Notes under the pieces: model-generated
What the model saw: the letters and a program-made list of their open reading frames with translations, nothing else
What the model was told of the DNA's origin: nothing
Database searches by the model: none
Shown: piece after piece, positions 18,001 through 28,200 of the stretch
How the letters are laid out: each line of letters starts with the position of its first letter
Position numbering within the stretch: position 1 is the stretch's first letter
Made by a program: the position numbers and the translations under genes
Assembly: GCA_963565915.1 (NCBI GenBank)
Contig: OY751486.1
Coordinates: forward strand, 4,650,001 to 4,714,000
From: Entoloma clypeatum
Lineage: Eukaryota; Basidiomycota; Agaricomycetes; Agaricales; Entolomataceae
DNA: 64,000 bases
Reading direction: 5' to 3'

Positions 18001-19796
18001 CTGAATCAGACAACGAACTGCCTGCCAGTGAGCCTGATGATGAACCACGAGTACCCACTCCGGAACCCGAGCAAGTACCAGATCGACCGATCAGGGAACG
18101 ACGAGTTCGGAAGATGCCAGGAAGCATCTATGGGGAAGACACTCCAGCGTCTGATCTTGAAAAATTAGATCGAAGACGGAGATTGGGCAGTCAAACGGCA
18201 TGGATGAATGACCTCCTGATGGAGGCGATATCAGCCCAAGTTGGCATCGTTGAAATGTCCCATAAAGACATATACCCTCTTCCAAATAAAGAAGACTGGT
18301 ATGCGGCTGAACGTAAAGAGCTAGACATGCTCAAACGCCGCGGGGTGATCACGGAGCTAGTACCCCTGCCTGCAGGGAGGAAAGCTCTAAGGAACAAATG
18401 GGTTTATAACGAAAAATCCGACGGGCGTCTGAAAGCGCGCCTTGTCGCAAAAGGCTTCTCGCAGGTGGAAGGGATCGACTTTGATCAGATCTTCTCACCA
18501 GTCGTAAGATATGAAACCGTCCAACTAATACTGGCATTGACAGCCCTTGAAGGGTGGTTCATGACACTGTTGGACGTCTCATCAGCCTTCCTCTACGGAA
18601 CGCTCCGAGAAGTCATTTACATGCAACAGCCTGAGGGCTACATAGTAAAAGGGAAAGAACACCTCGTGTACCAACTATTCAAAGCCCTATATGGACTCAA
18701 GCAGGCCGCATTAGCCTGGTGGAGGGAACTTGATTCCTCCATGAAAAAGCTCGGCTTTGTCCGGCTTCACTCTGATGCGGGAGTGTTCATTCACAAAAGT
18801 ACCAAAGGGGAAATTGTAATCGCCGTCATATATGTCGACGACTCTGCTTTTCTCGGCACAAACCGAGAATACACGCTAGAGAAGAAAAAGGCCTTCATGA
18901 CCACATGGGAATGTAGGGACCTAGGGCACCTTGTGCCTGATGGGGAACCAAAAGAATTTCTCTCTATCCAAATAAGGCAACATGGGAAACGTATCTTCAT
19001 TGATCAAGTACCTTACCTTGAGAAAATACTCGAACGAATGGGGATGAGCGAATCTAACGCCACCCATACCCCACTTCCTACGGGCTACAAACCCATGATG
19101 TCCGAAGATGAACCCAATGCAGAACTTCAATCAAAGTACCAATCCGTCATCGGATCACTTCTATATCTGATGATTGGAACGAGGCCAGACATCTGTTTTG
19201 CCGTGATTAAAATGTCGCAGTTTTCCGCAAATCCCACCAAACACCATTTAGAAGTGGCTAGGGATATTTGCAGGTATCTAAAGGCGACAAAAAATTATGC
19301 AATCATGTATGATGGCGACTCAGGGAAAGGAATCTACGCATTCACAGACTCCGACTGGGCGTCAGATGAAAACACGAGGAGGTCTACCACTGGCTTCTTC
19401 ATATCACTGGCGTCTGGAGCAGTAACATGGGTACCATCGGCGCAAAAGACCATCGCCCTCTCTTCCACAGAAGCAGAGTATATGGCGTTATCAGATTGCA
19501 GTCGCGCAGCAACATGGCTGAGAAGCATGCTTGCCGAACTTGGAATGCAGATCGGATCAGTACCGATCTACGGAGACAACAACGGCTCCGTCTTTATCGC
19601 ATCCAACCCTGTAACCGAGAAACGATCCAAGCACATTGACGTGTGATTCCACTTCGTCAGAGAAAAAGTCTCTGAAGGAATAATTACGGTCGAATTCATT
19701 GAAGGAGTGAACAACCCTGCAGATCTTTTAACTAAGAATCTGGGGAAAATCCTCTTTTCCAAGTTTATCCCGTACTTCGGATTGATAAAGAACTAG
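15069..19796 (+). pseudogene. Copia-1 gag-pol polyprotein, two in-frame TGA codons
   Basis: From the ATG at 15069 (M-S-T-S-R-S-A-L-D) the single frame spans 1576 codons to TAG at 19794. The Gag region shows F-D-G-I-D-Y-Q-S-W, as in copia Gag proteins. Protease: I-L-D-S-G-A-S-L-H-F near 16580-16610. Integrase: H-K-R-L-G-H-P with C-T-G-C-L-K-G-K-M, then I-H-S-D-L, V-D-G-G-G-E-F and N-G-R-A-E-R (D, D, E). RT: Y-V-D-D. RNase H follows, ending in S-K-H-I-D-V. TGA at 16656 lies between protease and integrase and TGA at 19644 falls where copia proteins have Arg (I-D-V-R). An upstream in-frame ATG at 14976 is possible but lacks Gag similarity. With the stops as drawn no full polyprotein is made unless TGA is read through. 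Confidence 0.9.
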
Positions 19797-19872
19797 GCGA
19801 AACAAAAGTACCTATATACATATGTGGGAAAAAGTAAGATGTATTTAGAAGTATGTACTAAATATGGGGGGG

Positions 19873-20181
19873 TGTTGAAACTTTTCCCATCACATAGATT
19901 AGATTAGATTAGATTACATCACGTGACCTTTACATATCTTCATTACATACTTGTTTGGTTGGTACAAACAATAGTACGGTATATAAGACTAGGAAACTGT
20001 CAATACCAACAAGTTGTCTCTTGACTCTTAACCAGCTCCATCGCTCTTACCAGCCTCAACCGCTCTCACCAGCCTTACCCCTCCAAACCATGTAAGTGAC
20101 CATAGCGGTATTGTAGAGTACTTCCACTGTAGCTATGTTGCTCAGTACATCTGTGGCTAGCGCCCAGGTGGAACTTCAACA
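19873..20181 (+). repeat. Copia-1 3' LTR
   Basis: 309 bp, same ends as the 5' LTR. It has A at 19894, C at 19977 and T at 19990 where the 5' LTR has G, T and C. Confidence 0.93.
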
Positions 20182-23100
20182 ATTCGTGTGTTCAATGTGG
20201 ATGGAACAAAGAACAAAGAAGGGACGATCACCCATTGTACATGGAAGAAGATCTGGATTGATGACAAAGAACTCGACATCAGGTTCTTGGTCACCGGACT
20301 TGGAAAGGAAACCGCCATTTTGGGGTTACCATGGTTGAAACAATACAACCCGAAGATTGATTGGGAAAGAGGAACCTTGGATATTGAAACAATCAGGTTC
20401 AAGAAGACCCTGGCAGGGGTCATGAGGAAGAAATTTGATGAGCTCCTGGCGTCAAAAGACAAGAAACCCATTGCTATTGCAGCATGGATGAAAGAAGAAC
20501 CTAAACAGAGGATCTTCGCAACGATAGAAGAAATTGATGATGAAGAGACCCTTAAACCAAAAAAGGAGGCTCTACCGGCAAACGGACCTATCTTGAAAAG
20601 GATAGATGAAGAATCAGACGATGGCCTAGACCTCTTCAGGACATATGTCACAACGGACGAACCCATTGAGGATATTTGGATTCAAGCCAAAACCTCGATA
20701 TCCCAGAAACTCTCACACAACACGGACACCACAGACAAACCAAAGAAAGAACTACCAGAACGGTACGATCAGTATCAGAAGGTGTTCGAGAAAACGGCAT
20801 CTGAGAGATTACCGGAACATAAACCATGGGACCATGCAATTGACTTAAAACCGGACTTCACCCCGAAAGACTGCAAGGTTTATCCTTTGTCACCGGAAGA
20901 ACAAACTAAATTGGACGAATTCCTTGATGAGAACCTTCGAAAGGGGTACATCAGACCCTTGAAATCACCAATGGCATCACCCTTTTTCTTCGTGGCTAAA
21001 AAGGACTCGGGTAAACTCAGACCCTGTCAGGACTATCGACGATTGAATGAGGGAACAGTGAAGAACGCATACCCATTACCCCTGGTCGGAGATTTATTGG
21101 ACAAACTGAAAGGAGCGAAGGTCTTTACCAAACTGGACATGCGTTGGGGATACAACAACGTACGGATCAAACCTGGCGATGAATGGAAGGCTGCATTCAA
21201 AACCAATCAAGGATTGTACGAACCCTTGGTTGCCTTCTTTGGGCTGGCAGGCATGCCACCCACATTTCAGGCGATGATGAACGAAATCTTCAAAGAAGAA
21301 CTCGAAGAGGGATGGTTGCTCATTTATTTGGACGACATTTTCATCTTCTCGGTCAATGACGAAATCGACACCAAAAGAACGCTCCACGTACTAAGAAAAA
21401 TGATAGAGAATGACCTCTATCTCAACCTGGAAAAATGCGAATTTGGAGTCAGGCAGTGCGAATACCTCGGACTGATTATCAAAGAAAACGAAATCGCGAT
21501 GGACCCCGTTAAACTAGCGGGAATAGCAAAATGGCCGGAACCTGTGACTGTGAAACAAGTCAGATCCTTCCTTGGATTCGGGAACTTCTATCGAAGGTTC
21601 ATCGGACACTACTCGGACATTGCCAAACCTCTGAATGATCTGACAAAAAAAGATCTAGAGTGGGAATGGAATGAAGACTGCCAGACGGCATTTGACACAT
21701 TAAAGGATAAATTCGTGGAATCACTGGTATTACTAATGCCAGACACTGGCAAGCCATTCATCATAGAATCTGATGCATCCAAGTGGGCGACAGGAGCAGT
21801 ACTGCACCAGCAAGATGTAAATGGAGACTGGCACCCCTGCGGATATATATCGCACTCGTTCTCTGCGGCAGAACGGAACTATGAGATCTATGATCGGGAA
21901 CTTTTGGGAGTTATCCGATCACTGGAAACCTGGAGGCATTACCTCCTTGGATCACCGTTTCCAACAGTTGTTCTATCAGATCACAAGAATCTGATGTATT
22001 ACCGGGAACCCCAGAAATTAAACAGACGACAAGCACGGTGGAGATTGTATCTCTCCGAGTTTGAACTCAAACTAGTACACACCCCAGGATCAAAGATGAT
22101 CCACTCTGATGCCTTGTCAAGGCGACCGGACCATATACCCGAAGAAGACACGGATAACGAAGACGTTATCGTCTTGCCAAATGACATCTTTGTCAAAACA
22201 GTGGACCTTGAGCTAAAAGGGGACATCTTAAAAGCAACCGAGAATGATGAGCTTTTCTCCAAAGCCATCACCGCCCTAAAAGAATCGGGAACACCACCGA
22301 TTAAATCCCATTTATCTGAATGGAGAACAGAAGACGGAATATTATTCTTCCGTGACAGATGTTACGTACCACCAGATGAGACTCTGCGTCAGGAAATAAC
22401 AAAACGATATCATGACTCCCTACCAAGTGGACATCCAGGACATCTAAAAACCCTGGAACTGGTCAGAAGAAACTATTGGTGGCCAGGAATGTATGTGTTT
22501 GTCAAGAATTATGTTGGAGGATGTGCAACCTGCCAACAAATGAAAGTCAACACACACCCCACGAACCCTGGATTGATGCCAATCAAAGCACAAAAGGACG
22601 CTAGACCATTCTCCCAGACAACGATCGACTTCATCACGGACCTACCCGAGAGCAACGGGTTTGACAGTATCATGGTCGTAGTAGACCATGGTTCTACGAA
22701 GGGGGTAATTTCCATCCCTTGCACGAAAACCACCGACGCGACCCTTACTGCCAAACTTTATTTGGACCACGTGTACCGAAGATTCAGACTCCCAGACTCT
22801 ATTCTGTCTGACAGAGGGCCGCAGTTCGCCTCTCAGGTCTTCAGAGAACTAGGGCGACTCCTAGGGATTTTCCGAATGTTCTGTTCGAACAATCCTGAAA
22901 CATGGCACGATCACAACTCAACAATGGAGTTCTGTCACAATCAGAGGACTCATTCCACGACGAAACGATCTCTGTTCTATCTGATGATGGGATACGAACC
23001 AAGAGACATACCATTGGCATTTGACAAGACAAATGTACCAAGCGTAGAAGAACGGCTCAAAGAGCTGAAACAAGCCAGAGATGAAGTGCTGGCAGCGCAC

Positions 23101-23605
23101 GAACTAGCCCGTCAGATGATGGCGGAAAGATCAACATGAGGTTTCACTCCGTTTGAAAAAGGAGAACAGGTATGGCTAGAAGGGAAGAACCTCTGAATCG
23201 GATACTCTTCCAGAAAACTGGCACCCAAAAGAGAAGGACCCTTCACCATTTCCGAGGTGTTCGGGCCCCTGACGTACAAGCTAAAGCTTCCAGAACAATG
23301 GAAGATCCATCCCGTTTTCCACGCCTCCTTGTTAACACCTTATCGGGAAAATGACACACACGGACCGAACTTCCACAACCCACCTCCTGATCTGATTGAA
23401 GGAGAACACGAGTACAAAGTAGAAGCAATCCTTACCCACAAGCGACAGGGTAGAGGGTACAAGTATTTGGTCAAGTGGATGGGATACCCATCAAGCGATA
23501 ACACGTGGGAACCCGAATCCAACTTAAAAAGAGCCCAAGAAACGCTGGGATACTACAAACAGACCCACCACCTTTGAAACCCAACAACCCGCATTCTCTC
23601 TCATC

Positions 23606-24499
23606 ATGACCACCGTTTTCGATACCGCCACCAAAGAACTTCACCGACACCATCTCTTTAGACTCCTGACCAACCCCGAGCACAATGACAGAGTGCTACG
23701 ACACATTGACGACGAAACCGACCAGTTTTTGGTTAACACGTTGTTCGGGCTAATCACCCTTCGCCAATTCCACTATGATACCACCGCCAACATTGCCCGA
23801 CTCATCGAGGGGCACATTGACACACTCGTAGACCGAGGTGTCTACCAACAGTTTGCAAGACTGTTCCATAACCACACGAACACCCCCGACGTCACGCTCC
23901 TAGACCCACCCGCAGAAAACCCTATCCTGACCACTCCCCTCCCTGATCTTGCCACCACCCCTGAACCGACCCCTATTCCTGACCCGGTTCCCCTTGTCAT
24001 TAGAAACCCCGACCCCCCGAGCACCCCTTCCCCCGAATCCATGTCACCCTTGACCAGCAACCGAAGTCTTTCCAACGTCAAGACCGACGTCAAAGGAAAG
24101 AAGAAATCCTATGGAGTTGTTAAACGCTCCAGAAGAAAGACCACACGCACCATCATGTCTATTCCATTAGGGCATGGATCATCATCCCAGACTCCCATCG
24201 ATCTCACCAACGAACCCGACTACATTGGTTATGAGATTGACGCACACAGATGCGCTCACTCCCCGCAAGAACCTTGGCGTCGTCCTGCAGGATGGCCGCA
24301 CATTGACAAAGGCCGCAAATGCGGTATATGCGGAGCCAGAGGACACATCGAGTGTCAGTGCAGACAGTTCGCATGTGGAAAATGCGGGAAAAAGGCGGCT
24401 GGGCATTACAGCTATGAATGCCTTGGCCTCGGATATGCAACGCTGGGGGATGACCAGTATGAGTTTGACGACGACGCCGTACACAACATGGCAACTTGA
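23606..24499 (+). CDS. Gypsy-2 third ORF, zinc-knuckle protein after pol
   Basis: A 297-codon frame 29 bp after the pol stop and 40 bp before LTR C, in the position where some Ty3 elements have an env-like gene. It has no signal peptide or membrane segment. Residues 1-95 look helical (H-R-H-H-L-F-R-L-L and related), 95-150 are Pro-rich, 160-180 are basic (K-G-K-K-K-S and K-R-S-R-R-K). The C-terminal part carries CGICGARGHIECQC (CX2CX4HX4C) and CGKCGKKAAGHYSYEC (CX2CX6HX4C). It is therefore more like a nucleic-acid-binding protein than an envelope. No stops; expression route unknown. Confidence 0.75.
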   Translation: MTTVFDTATKELHRHHLFRLLTNPEHNDRVLRHIDDETDQFLVNTLFGLITLRQFHYDTTANIARLIEGHIDTLVDRGVYQQFARLFHNHTNTPDVTLLDPPAENPILTTPLPDLATTPEPTPIPDPVPLVIRNPDPPSTPSPESMSPLTSNRSLSNVKTDVKGKKKSYGVVKRSRRKTTRTIMSIPLGHGSSSQTPIDLTNEPDYIGYEIDAHRCAHSPQEPWRRPAGWPHIDKGRKCGICGARGHIECQCRQFACGKCGKKAAGHYSYECLGLGYATLGDDQYEFDDDAVHNMAT

Positions 24500-24539
24500 A
24501 ACATTGAAGCCGGTGACTTCAAGCATAGAAGGGGGGTAA

Positions 24540-25086
24540 TGTTACACTTTTTCACCCTCTTCCTACGCACCTTCACGCGACCCTTGATCCCTATCACACC
24601 CCGTTTCACTTAACTCCGACGACCCTGGGACGCGTATCCCCTCTATCAGCGCTATGACTCACAATGACTCGGACTATTCTCCTTTTAGATACATTTTCAC
24701 TTGTTATCTCTGACTCATGGCCTTGAGGCCTTATCTCTGACTCCTATGCCACAGCCCCTTGAAACATCTATCTAACCAATGGCTTATTTAGCTCCTGCGC
24801 AGCACGTACTTATTTATAGCTATAGGATAACGTATATAAGACCTGTAACCTTAGAGTAGAGGTCCTTAGCTTGACCTAGGCAAACAACGCTTACTTGTCT
24901 ACTACTTTGAACGCTCTCCAACTAAGTGCCTTGCGAGGACTTAGCTCTGCTTGACCCGAACCGAGTCGTCCTTCTGAGAAACTCGCTGATTGACCAAGTC
25001 GACCTATTGAGGGACTTGTTGTGGAACCAGTTCGAACCCACGTGATCCGATCTTTGAACTTGTTGTTGTAGGCTATCGCCGTAACA
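24540..25086 (+). repeat. Gypsy-2 3' LTR, copy C
   Basis: 547 bp, TGTTAC to GTAACA, followed by ATATA and the Helitron leader sequence. Confidence 0.93.
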
Positions 25087-25217
25087 ATATACACAGCATG
25101 GTCGTGGGTTTGGCTTTGAGTGACCCAGACCGTTCTCACTGCAAGTGGTTGTATTCGCATTTTCTGCATCTGCTGCAAGGCTCTATCTCTGATTCTAACC
25201 ATTGAATTAATTCTGCC

Positions 25218-28200
25218 ATGTATGTTATTTGGATATTTTGTTTCTGGACTTAGTTTATTTACATTTAATTAGGTCTTTTACACCTCCTGCTGGCCCATCA
25301 CCTCCTGCTTCTCCTGTCACCCCTGAAACTGCCCGCCATGCTGCCCATGCTGCAGAACGTTATCAGCGCAATCAGATGACTGATCCTGACCATCAACAAA
25401 ATCAATCCAGGAATGTGTCACAACCTTCATTGCCTGTCCCACCTCAGCCAAACTTTGGAGCAATGATGGCTGCTTTGATTCCAGAGACATATATCCCTCC
25501 CATTCACCGTTTACCTGTTGGACCAGCCAATCTGTTGGGTCCTGCAGCAGCAATACCTCAAACCTACATTCCTCCCATCCACCAATTATCTGCTGTTGCA
25601 CCAGGAATTGCTGCAGTAATTCCTGAAACACGATTACCAGACAATTGGAACACTCCCTTGCAGCATGCTCTTTCCCTTGCTCCACCTTTACCACTGCCAC
25701 CCCAGAGAGGCCGTCCTTCCATGCACCAACAACTATCACTTCAGCAACTGCAAGAGGAGTTTAGACAGAGGACTGAGCAACAACACCTTCAATCATTGTT
25801 GGCTGCAGAATGACAGAGACAACGTGATGCAGAAGCTGAGAATCAAAGACGCAGTGCTCTATTACTTGATCAGGAACGGCAAAGGCAGCTTGAAGCAGCA
25901 CAGATTGAATATCACAGATATCATGCTCAACTCTTAGCTCAGGAACATCAAAGACAACTTGACTTAGAGGCTGAAAATCAGAGACGTCATCATGAGGAAC
26001 AGGCAGAAATTCAGAGGCGTTATGATGAGGAACAGGCAGATATTCAGAGGCATCATGCTGTGTTAATGGCCCAGGAACAGCAGAGACAGCTTCAATTGGA
26101 GGAGGAGGCTCAAAGACATCAGATACAGCTGATGGCTCAACAACAGGAGTTGGCTTTGCAGGAGGAACAAAGACGTCAGATCCAGTTGCGGGAGGATCAA
26201 CAACGGCAACAGGAGTTGAGACTGCAGGAACAACAACAAGCAGCTGCATTACAGGCTGAACAAAGAGTGCTCTCAGTCCATGCAGAGCGGGAGCAACAGA
26301 ATACTGAAATTGCAGCCAGACACATGGCATATCTTCGGGTTGTTGAGGCTGAACGTTAGGCTGTCTATGATTCCGATGCTGATAATCCACAGCAAAACCA
26401 GATAGATGAGGATGAACAGTTGGCTCAACGGATTCTTGATGAGGAGCAGGCACAGTTGGCTCACCAGGCAGATTTGGCTCGATTGGAACGTCAACGACTG
26501 GCAGCTGAGGCACTGGAAAATGAAAATCAGAATGAAGTCACTCCAGACCAGCAGCAGGCTCAGAATGATTATCAACAGAATATTGATGGTGGTGGTGGTG
26601 GTGGTGAGAATGATGATTTGGAGCAACAACAACCTCCAGAGCCAGATGGAAACAGCCAAGCACCTCCTGCACCACTACAGAATATTTATGGACACAATTG
26701 GCCACTTCCATTTCCCAGAGGTCATGTTCTCTATGATGTTGAGCCTGATCGACAGGACTTGGGGCTCATGGATGGTGTATGTGGTTATTGCCATGCACTT
26801 CATTTTGATGGAGAGAAGCTATCCAAGTCCACCAGAAATAATCCAAAATTTGGCATGTGCTGTCTTCAGGGACAAATCCAGCTCACACCTTATCAATGTG
26901 CACCTGAGGAACTATGGCGCTTTCTATCTGGCATCCATCAATTCTCAAGCCGCTTTAAAAAGAATATTTGTCAGTACAATGCTGCCTTTGCATTTACTTC
27001 TCTGGGTGTCAAGCTTGATCTGGCAGTTGTCAATGGATCTGGACCCTACAGCCTTCGGATTCAGGGAGAACTACACCATCTATCTGGCGCCTTGGTGCCA
27101 AGGGGTGATTTGGTACCATCCTATGCCCAGATGTACATCTATGATGCCGACGAACAGCTACAGATGCGTGGAGCACGTAACATCAATCTGGATGCAACCA
27201 TCATTGCTGAGCTTCAGGCTATGCTGCACCGGGACAATCCATATGTTGAGCGCTATAAGCAGGCATGGCAAATCATGAATGAGAAGCCACCTGAGGAACA
27301 GCACAATGTCTGTCTCATTCTCACAGCTGATGGCATGGATCCCAGGAGATACAATCTGCCCAACAATGCCAATGAAATTGCTGCTATTATTCCAGGCGAC
27401 AGTTTGATCCAGCCAAAAAGTGACAGAGACATTGTGTTGCGCTTCAGAGATGGTCATCTGAAGGAAATGAGCAACCTCCATCCTCTCTATTCTCCTCTCC
27501 ACTATGTCCTTCTATTTCCCTCTGGCCAATATGGCTGGCATCCAAAGCTTCCCATCCATCCTGGTGCTGAAGGTCAGACACGGAGCAAATTTGTCAGTGA
27601 ATGCTGCTATTATGCATATCATCTCCAACCAAAGGATGTGCCACTTCGAGAACAGCCTCCAATGTTTCTTTGTGGAAAGTTGTTTCAACAGTTTATTGTT
27701 GATGCCTGGGCCTCCCATCAACAGAATCTCTTGGCTTGGTGCTTCCACAATCAAAAGAGATTGCGAGCAGATGTCTATCAGGGCTTGCAGGATGCAGCAC
27801 ATGGGGACAATGACCAGAATCTCAACTTGGCAAATCATGGTCAACGGATAATTCTGCTCTCTTCTTTTATGGTAAGTGAACGACAGTTGAATCAGTCATT
27901 TCAGGACTCTATGGCTCTGTGCCGACTCCTATTGGTCCCTCATGTCTTTTGTACCATGACAGCCAATCCAAACTGGGAGGAAATCACAAATGCTCTGTTC
28001 ACACTGCCAGATGGATCCAAGCAAAAGTCACAGGACCGTCCAGATATTGTCTCCAGAGTATTTGAGCTGAAGAAAAATGCAGTCCTGAGAGAGATCAAAT
28101 CAGGAGTTGTGTTTGGCAAAGTCACTGGCATGGTGCATACTATCGAGTTTCAGAAGAGAGGTCTGCCCCACATGCACCTCTTGATTTGGTTGGATGAGGA

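Larger units (their letters stand above)
14386..20181 (+). mobile_element. Copia-1: Ty1/copia element inserted in Gypsy-2 protease
   Basis: A 5796-bp element with 309-bp LTRs (14386-14694 and 19873-20181) starting TGTTGAAAC and ending TTCAACA, and the 5-bp target duplication ATTCG (14381-14385, 20182-20186). A primer site GGTTATGGGCCC follows the 5' LTR directly; a polypurine tract ATATGGGGGGG precedes the 3' LTR. One long frame encodes Gag-PR-IN-RT-RH in the copia order but has two TGA stops. The LTRs differ at three sites, all transitions. Confidence 0.95.
14138..23577 (+). pseudogene. pol: Gypsy-2 pol, split by copia and with two TGA stops
   Basis: The frame is 14138-14385 joined to 20187-23577 once the copia element and one ATTCG copy are taken out; 1213 codons in phase. 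Domains: protease with I-D-S-G-A-G-G; RT with Y-L-D-D; RNase H with E-S-D-A-S-K; integrase zinc domain around C-A-T-C-Q-Q-M; catalytic Asp in T-I-D-F and S-D-R-G-P; a C-terminal chromodomain with Y-L-V-K-W-M-G-Y. About 22860 the text passes from L-L-G-I directly to F-R-M-F-C, so some 25 residues that in Gypsy-1 hold the Y-H-P-x-x-D-G-Q-T-E-R motif are gone, with the third catalytic Glu. In-frame TGA at 23137 and 23194 cut off the chromodomain. It cannot make an active integrase. Confidence 0.9.
12401..25086 (+). mobile_element. Gypsy-2: Ty3/gypsy chromovirus, disrupted
   Basis: LTRs B (12401-12947) and C (24540-25086), 547 bp each, enclose gag, pol and a third open frame. The ATATA duplication borders the outer ends. 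A copia element sits in the protease, adding 5801 bp. The GAAGGGGGGTAA tract before LTR C is the polypurine tract. The element is dead: the copia insertion, two in-frame TGA codons in pol, and loss of the integrase segment with the third catalytic residue. LTRs B and C differ at two sites, both CpG to CpA in B. No canonical TGG primer site is seen after LTR B. Confidence 0.9.
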
